Origin: Shewanella amazonensis SB2B
Lineage (GTDB): Bacteria > Pseudomonadota > Gammaproteobacteria > Enterobacterales > Shewanellaceae
Direction of reading: 5' to 3'
Assembly (NCBI RefSeq): GCF_000015245.1
Contig: NC_008700.1
Span: 1,618,001-1,682,000 of the forward strand
Length of the DNA: 64,000 bases
Part shown: piece by piece, positions 52,638-61,814 of the stretch
Numbering within the stretch: the first letter of the stretch is position 1
How the letters are laid out: every line of letters starts with the position of its first letter
Notes under the pieces: generated by a model
The model's input: the letters and a program-made list of their open reading frames with translations, nothing else
Databases searched by the model: none
What the model was told of the DNA's origin: nothing
Made by a program: the position numbers and the translations under genes

Positions 52638-53744
52638 ATGACACAGAAAGTTGTATTTCAAACCCTGGGGACCGCCTCGGGCAAGCAGATAGGTGTGGCG
52701 ACGCTCAATGTGGAAGCCGCACTCAATGCGCTGGATTTGGATATGGTGCGGGCGCTTTCTGCCCAGCTGAAAGCCTGGCAGGCCGATAGTAATATCGCCA
52801 TGGTGCTGCTCGATGGCGCCGGAGACAAAGCCTTTTGTGCCGGTGGCGATGTGCGAGCCCTGTATCAGGCCAGCAAAGACGCTCCCGGTAGCACTGAGAC
52901 CCTGGCAAAAACCTTTTTCGAGGAAGAATATCGACTCGATTACTTTATTCATGAATTCGGCAAGCCATTTATGGTGTGGGGTGACGGCATTGTAATGGGG
53001 GGCGGTTTGGGCCTGATGGCCGGTGCCAGCCACCGCATTGCCACCGAGCGTTCCCGCATTGCCATGCCGGAAATCACCATTGGCTTGTATCCGGATGTGG
53101 GCGGCACCTTCTTTTTGGCCCATATGCCGGAAAAGACAGGTGTCTTCCTGGGCTTAACCGCATTTCAAATGAATGGCGCCGATGCCCTCTATGCAGGTAC
53201 CGCCAACTTCTTATTGGAAAGTGATGATAAGGAGCCGCTGCTCGATGCCCTGGCCGAGGTCGCCTGGGATGACCACAGCGAAGCCAATCATCAGCGTCTG
53301 AGTGACGTGCTCGGCACCAGAGCCGTGCCTGAGCAGGCGAGCTTCCTTAAAGACAATGCTGAGCTTATCAGTGAGCTGTGCAGTGGCGATTTGGACACTG
53401 TGATTGAGCGTTTCAAAGCGTTGCCCGACGACAGCCACAAATCCCTGCTAAGAGCCCGCGACACCCTGCTGGCCGGCAGTCCACTCAGTGCCCATCTGGT
53501 ATGGCACCAGGCCATCATAGGTGAAGAACTGTCGCTGAACGATTGCTTCCGCTGGGAGCTTGGCGTCAGCATCAACTGCTGCGCCCACGGCGATTTTGTC
53601 GAAGGGGTGCGGGCACTGCTTATCGATAAAGACAGAAACCCAACCTGGCAGTACGCCGATGTGGCCTCGGTACCCGCCGAGGCGATTGGCAGCCTTTTGA
53701 GTTCACCCTGGCAGGGCGAGCTGCATCCGCTGCAGGACCTCTGA
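52638..53744 (+). CDS. 3-hydroxyisobutyryl-CoA hydrolase
   Basis: 368 aa crotonase-fold hydrolase. KAFCAGGDVRALYQA, GDGIVMGGGLGLMAGASHRIATERSRIAMPEITIGLYPDVGGTFFL match the HIBCH family, and length separates it from hydratases. Releases free 3-hydroxyisobutyrate for MmsB. ATG at 52638 with AAGGAG. Confidence 0.93.
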   Translation: MTQKVVFQTLGTASGKQIGVATLNVEAALNALDLDMVRALSAQLKAWQADSNIAMVLLDGAGDKAFCAGGDVRALYQASKDAPGSTETLAKTFFEEEYRLDYFIHEFGKPFMVWGDGIVMGGGLGLMAGASHRIATERSRIAMPEITIGLYPDVGGTFFLAHMPEKTGVFLGLTAFQMNGADALYAGTANFLLESDDKEPLLDALAEVAWDDHSEANHQRLSDVLGTRAVPEQASFLKDNAELISELCSGDLDTVIERFKALPDDSHKSLLRARDTLLAGSPLSAHLVWHQAIIGEELSLNDCFRWELGVSINCCAHGDFVEGVRALLIDKDRNPTWQYADVASVPAEAIGSLLSSPWQGELHPLQDL

Positions 53745-53827
53745 TAGATACCCTATTCACAGCCCGGCACATACCGGGCTTATCCGATTTTTGGCCCGGC
53801 CAGCCGGGCTTGGCAAGGAGCGACATC

Positions 53828-54733
53828 ATGGCGAAGATAGCGTTTATTGGCCTTGGCAACATGGGTGGCCCAATGGCGGCCAACCTGCTCAAGGCGGGAC
53901 ACAGTGTATCGGTATTCGATCTCAACCCTGCTGCGGTTGAGTCACTCAAGGCCCAGGGAGCAGGCCGTGGCGACACGGCCCAGGCCATCGCCGCCGATGC
54001 GGACTTTGTGGTGAGCATGCTGCCAGCCGGCAAGCATGTACGCGGTCTCTATTTAGGCACTGATACCGCCAAGGGGCTGATTGAGGTGGTGAAAGCAGGT
54101 TGTCTCTTGATAGACTGCTCCACCATAGATGCCGGCAGCGCCCGCACAGTGGCCGACGCCGCGGCGGCAAAGGGCCTGGAATTTATTGATGCGCCTGTGT
54201 CCGGCGGCACGGCCGGCGCCGCAGCCGGAACCCTGACCTTTATCTGTGGCGGCACAGACGCGGCCTTTGAGAAGGCACGTACCGTGCTGGCCAACATGGG
54301 CGTGAACATTTTCCATGCCGGTGGTCCGGGTGCCGGTCAGGTGGCCAAAATTTGCAATAACATGCTTTTGTCAGTACTCATGGTTGGCACCAGCGAGGCA
54401 TTGTCGTTGGGGATTGACCATGGGCTCGACCCCAAGGTGCTTTCTGACATCATGAAGGTGTCCAGCGGCGGTAACTGGACGCTGGAAAAGTACAATCCCT
54501 GCCCGGGTGTGATGGAAAATGTCCCATCCTCCAAAGGCTACCAGGGCGGCTTTATGGTCGACCTGATGGTGAAAGATCTGGGATTGTCGCAGGAAGCAGC
54601 CCTCGGCAGTCAGTCCAGCACCCCCATGGGCGCACTGGCTCGCAGCCTGTATGTGTCCCATGCCCGCGCCGGCAATGGCACAAGGGACTTCTCAAGTATT
54701 TTTGAACATTTTGCCAAAGGCGATAAGGCCTAA
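53828..54733 (+). CDS. mmsB: 3-hydroxyisobutyrate dehydrogenase
   Basis: 301 aa. NAD site AFIGLGNMGGPMAANLLKAGH, substrate loop DAPVSGGTAGAAAGTLTFICGG and catalytic Lys region GAGQVAKICNNMLL. Makes methylmalonate semialdehyde for MmsA. RBS AAGGAG before ATG 53828; an inverted repeat of about 10 bp (agcccggcacataccgggct) sits in the 83-bp gap before it. Confidence 0.95.
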   Translation: MAKIAFIGLGNMGGPMAANLLKAGHSVSVFDLNPAAVESLKAQGAGRGDTAQAIAADADFVVSMLPAGKHVRGLYLGTDTAKGLIEVVKAGCLLIDCSTIDAGSARTVADAAAAKGLEFIDAPVSGGTAGAAAGTLTFICGGTDAAFEKARTVLANMGVNIFHAGGPGAGQVAKICNNMLLSVLMVGTSEALSLGIDHGLDPKVLSDIMKVSSGGNWTLEKYNPCPGVMENVPSSKGYQGGFMVDLMVKDLGLSQEAALGSQSSTPMGALARSLYVSHARAGNGTRDFSSIFEHFAKGDKA

Positions 54734-54742
54734 GGAATCACA

Positions 54743-55501
54743 ATGGAATTGAAGGATAAGGTAATTGTCATTACCGGCGGCGCCGGTGGTCTGGGACTGG
54801 CCATGGCCAAAGATCTCGCCGCCCATGGCGCCAAACTGGCGCTTATCGATGTGGATCAGGAGCGTTTGGAGCGTGCCTGTGCCGATATCGGTGATGCCAC
54901 CGAGGTGCAGGGCTACGCACTGGACATCACAGATGAAGAAGATGTGGTGGCTGGATTTCGTTATATCCTCGAAGATTTCGGCGTTATCCACGGTCTGGTA
55001 AACAACGCCGGTATTCTGCGCGATGGTTTGTTGATCAAGGCCAAAGATGGGGTGGTGACTGACCGTATGTCACTGGACCAGTTTCAGTCAGTGATCAACG
55101 TGAACCTGACCGGAACCTTCCTGTGTGGTCGCGAAGCCGCTGCTGCCATGATTGAATCCGGTCAGGGCGGGGTGATTGTCAATATCTCCAGCCTGGCCCG
55201 TGCCGGCAACATGGGCCAGACCAACTACGCGGCGTCCAAGGCCGGTGTTGCCACCATGGCGGTGGGCTGGGCCAAAGAGCTGGCCCGATTTAACATCCGC
55301 GCGGCTGCTGTGGCGCCCGGCGTGATTGCCACTGAGATGACCGCAGCCATGAAGCCGGAAGCCCTTGAGCGTCTGGAAAAAATGGTACCCGTCGGTCGCC
55401 TGGGCCAGGCCGAAGAGATTGCGTCGACCGTTCGCTTTATCATGGAAAATGATTATGTGAATGGCCGAGTGTTTGAAATCGACGGCGGTATCAGACTTTA
55501 A
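54743..55501 (+). CDS. SDR: probable 3-hydroxy-2-methylbutyryl-CoA dehydrogenase
   Basis: 252 aa. TGGAGGLGLAMAKDLAAHGA, NNAG, Y-A-A-S-K catalytic motif and C-terminal DYVNGRVFEIDGGIRL. Annotated by context as the isoleucine-branch dehydrogenase; FabG-like activity is possible. Last gene of the operon, 9 bp after mmsB. Confidence 0.88.
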   Translation: MELKDKVIVITGGAGGLGLAMAKDLAAHGAKLALIDVDQERLERACADIGDATEVQGYALDITDEEDVVAGFRYILEDFGVIHGLVNNAGILRDGLLIKAKDGVVTDRMSLDQFQSVINVNLTGTFLCGREAAAAMIESGQGGVIVNISSLARAGNMGQTNYAASKAGVATMAVGWAKELARFNIRAAAVAPGVIATEMTAAMKPEALERLEKMVPVGRLGQAEEIASTVRFIMENDYVNGRVFEIDGGIRL

Positions 55502-55505
55502 GTCT

Positions 55506-55540
55506 CCAGCCCCGGCCAACCCTGTTGGGCAGGGGCTGTT
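55506..55540 (+). terminator. Possible terminator after the ivd operon
   Basis: cagccccggcc...gggcaggggctg with a weak T run after; imperfect stem. Confidence 0.45.
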
Positions 55541-55688
55541 AACTTTTGTCACCCTTTATTTTGCGCATCAAGTTGACAGATACTGACGCAGATTGAACAA
55601 TGCGGCTGTGAAAATTGCCGTTAAATTCTCTTTAAAAGCAACACGAAAGCCGTCTCTCGGTCAGTCGTTTGCCCTAGCAGGACCCGAG

Positions 55689-55913
55689 ATGCCACGCCTG
55701 GAATTTGTGTTAAAAAAGCTGATGCTCTGGACAGGCTACGCGGGCGTTGTGGTGATTTACGGTGGTTTTTTGTTTCTGCTGCTGAGCGGACAGGACACCC
55801 GGGCACTCCCTTGGTATATCCTGTTATCGCCCTGGGTTTGTGTTTTTTTTGGCTTACCCTCCGCACAGCAACATGCGGTAGTCGGCTGGTTTATCAATAA
55901 ATTCAGACGTTAA
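55689..55913 (+). CDS. Small membrane protein
   Basis: 74 aa. Two hydrophobic segments (LMLWTGYAGVVVIYGGFLFLLLS and ALPWYILLSPWVCVFFGLP). The ATG at 55689 follows AGGA at 55679. A longer frame from 55593 (TTG) is possible but less convincing. Family not recognised. It lies 54 bp before the S9 peptidase gene, probably co-transcribed. Confidence 0.6.
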   Translation: MPRLEFVLKKLMLWTGYAGVVVIYGGFLFLLLSGQDTRALPWYILLSPWVCVFFGLPSAQQHAVVGWFINKFRR

Positions 55914-55967
55914 CCTGCCTTTTGTAAACAGAACTTCGCGCACGAAGCGTTTTGGGGAATCAAGGAC

Positions 55968-58028
55968 ATGAGGCTTGGCATTGGGCACCGCGTTGCGGCG
56001 ATTTGCTTAATGACACTGGCACTGCTGGGGTGTGAGCCCGGGCAGGAATCTGTGCTGCCCCAAGAGACCGACAACGAACCCATGGCCGCCCGCTATGGCA
56101 CCTGGATTTCCCCCCTCACCGCCGAAGATGTCTATGCCAGCTCCGATGAACTGATTGAACTCAGGGCCGTTGGCGACCTGATGTATTTTTCTGAGTTTGA
56201 TGGCAAAAGTGGCAACACAGGCATTAAGCGCCTTGAAGTCGATGGCAGCGTAACTCAGGTAGTACCAGCCGAATTTAATGTGGGCAGCCGGGTGCATGAA
56301 TACGGCGGTGGTGACTTTCTCGGTATAGGTCAAAGCCTGTTTGCCACTGGCAAGGGCGATCAGCTGTTTTACCGTTTTGCCCCCAATCAAGCGCCTCTGG
56401 CGCTGACACCCAATGGCACCCGCCATGGGGATTGCATTTCCTACCCCAAGGGATCCCGCATTATTTGTGTGCGGGAAGATCACAGGCAGCAGGGCAGTCC
56501 GGCAGCCAGTTTGGTCACCATTAACCTGAATTTTGCCGGTGAAGGTGACACCTTCGTCGCCGGACACGACTTCATCAGCTCGCCCAGTATCAACAGTGAC
56601 AATACTCAGCTGGCCTGGCTCACCTGGGAGCATCCCGCTATGCCCTGGGACAACACGCGTCTGTGGCTCGGGGAGCTTGACCGCAAGGGGCGGCTTCATT
56701 CGTCACGGGTAGTTGCAGGTGACGGTGGCAACGTGGCGGTTACCCAGCCCAGCTTTGGTCCGGATGGCAGGCTGTACTTTATTGCCGACTATGATGATTG
56801 GTGGAACCTCTATCGCCTCGGTGACGATGGCAAACCGGAACGACTTTATCAAAAAAATGCCGATTTTGCAGGCCCCGCCTGGCGTCTTGGCGAACGTACC
56901 TATGCCTTTGAAAGTGATAACAGCCTAATCGCGAGCTATGTACATAATGGTGAGGCCGGGCTTATCCGCCTCGATTTACAAACTGGCCATGCCGAAGATA
57001 TCGCCGTGGACTTTGGTGAAATCAAGCAGCTCACCGGTGGTAAGGATGCCGTCTATTTTATCGGCAGCAAGGTAACCACTGAGAAAGGCATTTATAGGGT
57101 CAGTGGCCGGGGCGTGGAGCTGGTCTATGCGCCCAGACTCATGGTGCTGGACCCGCGCTTTATCTCCAGAGCCCAAAGCATCAGTTTTGCCACCGCCGAC
57201 AATATGCGCGCCTGGGGCTATTTTTATTGGCCACGTAATCCGGCCTTTAAAGGACTGTCTGATACCCGCCCACCGCTGTTGGTGAAGCTGCATGGTGGCC
57301 CTACCGCCAAGGCCAACCTGGCCTATCGCGGTGATATCCAATATTGGACCAGCCGTGGCTTTGCAGTGCTGGATTTGAATTTCCGTGGCAGCAGCGGCTT
57401 TGGCCGCGCCTACCGCCAATCCCTCTATGGCAACTGGGGCAAGGCCGATGTGGAGGATGCGGTGAACGCCGCTCGTTTTCTGGTGAAAAAAGGCTGGGTG
57501 AATGGCGATGAAATGGCGATTACCGGTGCCAGCGCAGGTGGGTTAACGGCGCTTTTGGTGCTGGCCTATGATGACACCTTTAAGGCCGCCGTCAGTCGCG
57601 CCGGAATAAGCGATATAGAGCAGCTGGCAGGCGAGACCCATAAGTTTGAGAAAACCTACCTGGATCAGTTGATTGGCCCTTTGGCGACCCACAGAACCCT
57701 TTATCGAGAACGTTCTCCTCTTTATCAACTGGATCGACTTAAAGAACCTTTACTGCTGTTGCAGGGGCTGCAGGATACCGTGGTGTTACCCAACCAGGCC
57801 CTGACCATTTACGAGGCGCTGGAGAAAAATCAGATCCCGGCCGCCTTGCTAACCTTTGCCGATGAGAATCACAATCACTGGAAAAATGCCAACCTGGTGA
57901 AGGCGCTCGAGTATGAGCTGGGTTTTTACGGACAGGTGTTTGGCTTTAAGGTTGCTGATGAGGTGCCTTCGTTGGACCTCCAGCTGCGCACGCCCCTCGA
58001 AGTCTCTCAGCCACCGCTTAGCAAATAA
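55968..58028 (+). CDS. Exported S9-family peptidase (prolyl oligopeptidase-like)
   Basis: 686 aa. Lipoprotein-type signal (lipobox LLGC), an N-terminal beta-propeller-like region and a C-terminal alpha/beta-hydrolase domain. Catalytic S522 (GASAGG), D603 and H635 (DENHNHW) are in the order of S9 peptidases (dipeptidyl aminopeptidase/acylaminoacyl type). Probably degrades peptides in the periplasm or on the outer membrane; substrate unknown. Confidence 0.88.
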   Translation: MRLGIGHRVAAICLMTLALLGCEPGQESVLPQETDNEPMAARYGTWISPLTAEDVYASSDELIELRAVGDLMYFSEFDGKSGNTGIKRLEVDGSVTQVVPAEFNVGSRVHEYGGGDFLGIGQSLFATGKGDQLFYRFAPNQAPLALTPNGTRHGDCISYPKGSRIICVREDHRQQGSPAASLVTINLNFAGEGDTFVAGHDFISSPSINSDNTQLAWLTWEHPAMPWDNTRLWLGELDRKGRLHSSRVVAGDGGNVAVTQPSFGPDGRLYFIADYDDWWNLYRLGDDGKPERLYQKNADFAGPAWRLGERTYAFESDNSLIASYVHNGEAGLIRLDLQTGHAEDIAVDFGEIKQLTGGKDAVYFIGSKVTTEKGIYRVSGRGVELVYAPRLMVLDPRFISRAQSISFATADNMRAWGYFYWPRNPAFKGLSDTRPPLLVKLHGGPTAKANLAYRGDIQYWTSRGFAVLDLNFRGSSGFGRAYRQSLYGNWGKADVEDAVNAARFLVKKGWVNGDEMAITGASAGGLTALLVLAYDDTFKAAVSRAGISDIEQLAGETHKFEKTYLDQLIGPLATHRTLYRERSPLYQLDRLKEPLLLLQGLQDTVVLPNQALTIYEALEKNQIPAALLTFADENHNHWKNANLVKALEYELGFYGQVFGFKVADEVPSLDLQLRTPLEVSQPPLSK

Positions 58029-58122
58029 AGTCGCAAATAAAGCCGCAAATAAAGCCAGAAACAATAACGATGCGGTTTTAGGGACAGTTTCCCCGGTCGG
58101 GTGTTTCAACATGGCCAGGTGA

Positions 58123-58803
58123 TTACGGTTGTGCCTGCTTCAGGGCTTCAAGATTACCACTTTTGATATCGAGCAGGTGGGCGGTAATTTTCGCTACCGG
58201 CCAATCCCACCAGGCGATGGCTTCAAGCAGGGCGATGTCTTTCTCATCAAAGCGCATTTTCATCACCTTGGCTGGGTTGCCACCAACGATGGCGTAGGCA
58301 GGTACGTCAGTGGTGACCACAGCGCGGCTGGCGATAATGGCGCCATTGCCCACCTTTACCCCGGGCATAATCAGGGCCTCATAGCCTATCCACACATCGT
58401 TGCCGATTTCGGTATCGCCTTTATAGGGTAATTCCCCCGGCTCAGGCGCCGCTTGCTCCCAGCCGTTGCCAAAAATAAAAAACGGATAGGTGCTCACGCC
58501 AGCCATGGGATGGTTGGCACCATTCATGATGAACCTGACCCCGCGGGCGATGGCGCAGAATTTACCGATAATCAGCTTGTCGCCAATAAAGGGGAAGTGA
58601 TACAGCACGTTGTGCTCAAAGTTGGCACTGTCCTCTGGGTCGTCGTAATAGCTGTAATCGCCCACCTGAATGTTGGGATTGCTGATGGTGTTTTTGATAA
58701 AGCACACCTGCGGGAAGCCTTCCATGGGGAATGGATTATCGGGGCTGGGGCCGGGTTGTGTTTTCGCTTGGGTATGGGCGGTGGTATGGGGGAGTTTTGT
58801 CAT
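58123..58803 (-). CDS. Vat-like streptogramin A acetyltransferase family protein
   Basis: 226 aa left-handed beta-helix (hexapeptide) acetyltransferase. IGKFCAIARGVRFIMNGANHPMAG (catalytic His of the xenobiotic acetyltransferase group), EIGNDVWIGYEALIMPGVKVGNGAIIASRAVVTTDVPAYAIVGGNPAKVMKMRF. Length and the C-terminal block fit Vat rather than CatB. Start MTKLPHTT with AAGGA; convergent with the S9 peptidase gene. Resistance phenotype not implied. Confidence 0.8.
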   Translation of the reverse strand: MTKLPHTTAHTQAKTQPGPSPDNPFPMEGFPQVCFIKNTISNPNIQVGDYSYYDDPEDSANFEHNVLYHFPFIGDKLIIGKFCAIARGVRFIMNGANHPMAGVSTYPFFIFGNGWEQAAPEPGELPYKGDTEIGNDVWIGYEALIMPGVKVGNGAIIASRAVVTTDVPAYAIVGGNPAKVMKMRFDEKDIALLEAIAWWDWPVAKITAHLLDIKSGNLEALKQAQP

Positions 58804-58877
58804 AAACAATCCTTGTGATAAACGGTCTTGCCAAGACGCTGGCACATGATTTGGCGATCTGGCTCATGGCGCCTTTT

Positions 58878-59390
58878 TCAGTCGAGCTTCAAGTACAGGA
58901 TGTGCTGAGGCCCGGCGCTGCCGCCCAAATACTGGTTTTCGCTGTCGCTAAAACCGTTTTTTAGATAGAGATCCTGCGCCGGGGTATTTTTAAGATTGAC
59001 TGTCAGCACCAGGCGGCGGAACTGCGGATAGCGCACTTTTACAAATTGTGGCAGCGCCTGCATCACGGCCCTGGCAAGGCCTTTACCCTGATGGTGCACA
59101 TCAATCAGAAATGCCCTGAAACCCAAGTCGGAGGCCTCGGCGAAGTCATGCTCGCAGCTGTATTCCTTGTCCAGCAGAAAAAAGCCGACCAGATGTTCGC
59201 CGCTGTTTAGGTCGGCGATATCAGTCGTAGCAGAGGAAGCTCTGTGCCACACCAACACAGGCACTATGGCGCCACCAGCGGTGGCAAGGATTTCGTCCAT
59301 GGTACCTACAAAGCGCAATTGTTCCGGTGCCACTTCAAGCGCTTCGGCGAGGGGGCGAGTTGACGCAGTCATCTTTTCCAGCCGGATCAT
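58878..59390 (-). CDS. GNAT-family acetyltransferase
   Basis: 170 aa. GFFLLDKEYSCEHDFAEASDLGFRAFLIDVHHQGKGLARAVMQALPQFV carries the acetyl-CoA loop (HQGKGLARAV) followed by LKNTPAQDLYLKNGF. Substrate unknown. 74 bp before the Vat-like gene on the same strand, possibly one operon. Confidence 0.88.
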   Translation of the reverse strand: MIRLEKMTASTRPLAEALEVAPEQLRFVGTMDEILATAGGAIVPVLVWHRASSATTDIADLNSGEHLVGFFLLDKEYSCEHDFAEASDLGFRAFLIDVHHQGKGLARAVMQALPQFVKVRYPQFRRLVLTVNLKNTPAQDLYLKNGFSDSENQYLGGSAGPQHILYLKLD

Positions 59391-59451
59391 TCGCTTCTCC
59401 TTTTTTCTGCTGCCTTATAGTGGCGGTTTTTGGCGCTCTTGGGCAAGTCGG

Positions 59452-59479
59452 TTGATAATTCACGCAGGGGTGTTATAGT
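59452..59479 (+). promoter_or_regulatory. Candidate sigma-70 promoter for the ABC-F gene
   Basis: TTGATA (59452-59457), 16-bp spacer, TATAGT (59474-59479). The GTG start is about 94 bp downstream, leaving a leader of about 85 nt. Confidence 0.55.
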
Positions 59480-59572
59480 ACCGCGCTTTATCAGAGGGTA
59501 GGCTTAAACACTGCCCTTGGGATTTTTGCCGCAGGCGTCTGCCTCGGCCCTCAGACAAACGGAAACCAGCCC

Positions 59573-61168
59573 GTGATCACAACCGCCAATATCACCATGC
59601 AGTTCGGCGCCAAGCCACTGTTTGAAAACATCTCCGTCAAGTTCGGTGACGGCAACCGCTACGGCCTTATCGGTGCCAATGGTTGCGGTAAATCCACCTT
59701 TATGAAGATCCTCGCCGGTGAACTTGAGCCGTCCGGCGGTAACGTTCATCTGGATCCCAACGAGCGTCTGGGTAAGCTGAATCAGGATCAGTTCGCCTAC
59801 GAAGAGTTCAGCGTAATCGATACCGTTATCATGGGCCACAAAGAACTGTGGGCTGTTAAGCAGGAACGTGACCGTATCTATTCTTTGCCTGAAATGAGTG
59901 AAGAAGACGGCATCAAGGTAGCCGAGCTTGAAATGGAATTTGCCGAAATGGACGGTTACACCGCCGAGAGCCGTGCCGGTGAACTGCTGCTGGGTGTGGG
60001 TATTCCTCTGGAGCAACATTTTGGTCCTATGAGCGAAGTGGCCCCAGGCTGGAAACTGCGTGTGCTGCTGGCACAGGCACTGTTCTCAGACCCGGACGTG
60101 CTTCTGCTTGACGAACCAACCAACAACCTGGACATCGATACCATCCGTTGGTTGCAGGACATGCTGAATCAGCGTAACAGCACCATGATTATCATTTCAC
60201 ACGACCGTTACTTCCTGAACTCTGTGTGTACCCACATGGCGGATCTGGACTACGGCGAGCTGCGTGTGTATCCGGGCAACTACGATGAATACATGATGGC
60301 AGCCAGCCAGGCCCGTGAGCGTTTGCTGGCCGACAACGCCAAGAAGAAGGCACAGATTGCAGAGCTGCAAACCTTCGTGGCGCGTTTCTCTGCCAACGCC
60401 TCCAAGGCCAAGCAGGCCACCTCCCGTGCCCGCCAGATTGACAAGATCAAGCTGGACGAAGTGAAGGCTTCCAGCCGTGTGAACCCCTACATCCGTTTCG
60501 AGCAGGAAAAGAAACTGTTCCGTAACGCGCTGGTGGTAGAGAACCTGAGCAAGGGCTTCGATAGCAAGCCGCTGTTCCAAAACTTCAACATGATTGCCGA
60601 AGTGGGTGAGCGTATCGCCATCCTCGGTGAGAACGGTGCCGGTAAAACCACCCTGGTGCGTACCCTCATCCATGAATTGCCACAGGACGAAGGCACTATT
60701 CACTGGTCTGAGAATGCCGCTATCGGTTACTACGCCCAGGATCACGCCAGTGATTTTGAAAACGATTTGACCGTATTCGACTGGATGAGCCAGTGGAAGA
60801 AAGAAGGCGACGATGAACAGGCCGTACGCGGTATTCTGGGTCGTATGCTGTTTGGCGCCGACGACATCAGAAAGTCGGTCAAGGTACTGTCGGGTGGTGA
60901 GCAGGGCCGCATGCTGTTTGGCAAGATGATCATGCAAAAGCCCAATATCCTGGTGATGGACGAACCCACTAACCACCTGGATATGGAATCTATCGAGTCG
61001 CTCAACAACGCGCTGGAAATGTACGAAGGTACGCTGTTTTTCGTGTCCCACGACCGCGCCTTTGTCAGCTCGCTGGCCAACCGCATTATCGAAATCACCG
61101 CCAATGGCGTGAATGACTTCAAAGGAACTTACGACGAGTTCCTGCGCAGTAAAGGCATCGAAGGCTAA
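59573..61168 (+). CDS. ybiT: ABC-F ATPase (YbiT-like)
   Basis: 531 aa. Two ABC ATPase domains with no membrane part: Walker A GANGCGKST and GENGAGKTT, LLLDEPTNNLDIDT and LVMDEPTNHLDMES. The inter-domain linker (residues about 240-305) is basic and helical. ABC-F proteins act on ribosomes; YbiT is one subfamily, separate from EttA and Uup. GTG start; the leader is long. Confidence 0.9.
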   Translation: MITTANITMQFGAKPLFENISVKFGDGNRYGLIGANGCGKSTFMKILAGELEPSGGNVHLDPNERLGKLNQDQFAYEEFSVIDTVIMGHKELWAVKQERDRIYSLPEMSEEDGIKVAELEMEFAEMDGYTAESRAGELLLGVGIPLEQHFGPMSEVAPGWKLRVLLAQALFSDPDVLLLDEPTNNLDIDTIRWLQDMLNQRNSTMIIISHDRYFLNSVCTHMADLDYGELRVYPGNYDEYMMAASQARERLLADNAKKKAQIAELQTFVARFSANASKAKQATSRARQIDKIKLDEVKASSRVNPYIRFEQEKKLFRNALVVENLSKGFDSKPLFQNFNMIAEVGERIAILGENGAGKTTLVRTLIHELPQDEGTIHWSENAAIGYYAQDHASDFENDLTVFDWMSQWKKEGDDEQAVRGILGRMLFGADDIRKSVKVLSGGEQGRMLFGKMIMQKPNILVMDEPTNHLDMESIESLNNALEMYEGTLFFVSHDRAFVSSLANRIIEITANGVNDFKGTYDEFLRSKGIEG

Positions 61169-61184
61169 CCGACGCTTCAGTGCG

Positions 61185-61211
61185 AAAAGCCGGCAATTTG
61201 CCGGCTTTTTT
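61185..61211 (+). terminator. Terminator after the ABC-F gene
   Basis: aaaagccggc-aattt-gccggctttttt, 10-bp stem with T run, 17 bp after the stop. Confidence 0.85.
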
Positions 61212-61344
61212 GTGGCTGCAGCAAAGTCGCCAGTGTAAAAGTTGCTTGTTTCTTTAGCCTTTTTGGCCTTAACTGGGACCTTATGCCCATGTGCACCTGG
61301 GCACCTGAATTGTAATGTCATTCCCATCCACAAGGAGAACGCTG

Positions 61345-61725
61345 ATGGCCAAAAACCCCATTGCCTGGTTTGAAATCTACGTGAACAACATGGACAGGGC
61401 CAAGGCCTTTTATGAGGCGGTGCTGGATATCAAGCTCGAACCGTTGCAGGTGCCGGAAGAGCCGGGCTTCTCCATGTGGTCTTTCCCTGCGGATATGGAA
61501 AACTACGGCGCCAGTGGTGCCCTGGTGCACATGCCGGGATTCGAAGCGGGTGGCAACAGCACCCTGGTGTACTTTGCCTGTGACGACTGCGCACTGGAAG
61601 AGTCTCGCGTTGCCGCGGCCGGTGGCACAGTGCAGCGCGAAAAGATGTCCATCGGTCAATATGGCTACATCTCGCTGGCCATAGACACCGAAGGCAATAT
61701 GCTTGGCCTGCACTCAATGAAATAA
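61345..61725 (+). CDS. VOC-family (glyoxalase-like) protein
   Basis: 126 aa. WFEIYVNNMDRAKAFYEAVLDIKLE, MPGFEAGGNSTLVYFACDD, and GYISLAIDTEGNMLGLHS: the two beta-alpha-beta-beta-beta modules of the VOC fold. Metal ligands cannot all be placed. Start MAKNPIAWFEI with AAGGAG. Function unknown. Confidence 0.88.
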   Translation: MAKNPIAWFEIYVNNMDRAKAFYEAVLDIKLEPLQVPEEPGFSMWSFPADMENYGASGALVHMPGFEAGGNSTLVYFACDDCALEESRVAAAGGTVQREKMSIGQYGYISLAIDTEGNMLGLHSMK

Positions 61726-61814
61726 GGTGTGTTCTCCAAAACCCTGACTGGTCTGGTTCACTTCATTGGGACTGCGTATGGTGCCAGTCATGTGTATTTG
61801 CGACTGATGGTGGC

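Noticed and set aside
59504..60019. Minus-strand frame opposite the ABC-F gene
   Set aside because: Antisense shadow of conserved ATPase sequence; no ribosome site or domain.
60197..61333. 378-codon minus-strand frame opposite the ABC-F gene
   Set aside because: Same reason; the composition mirrors the real gene's codons.
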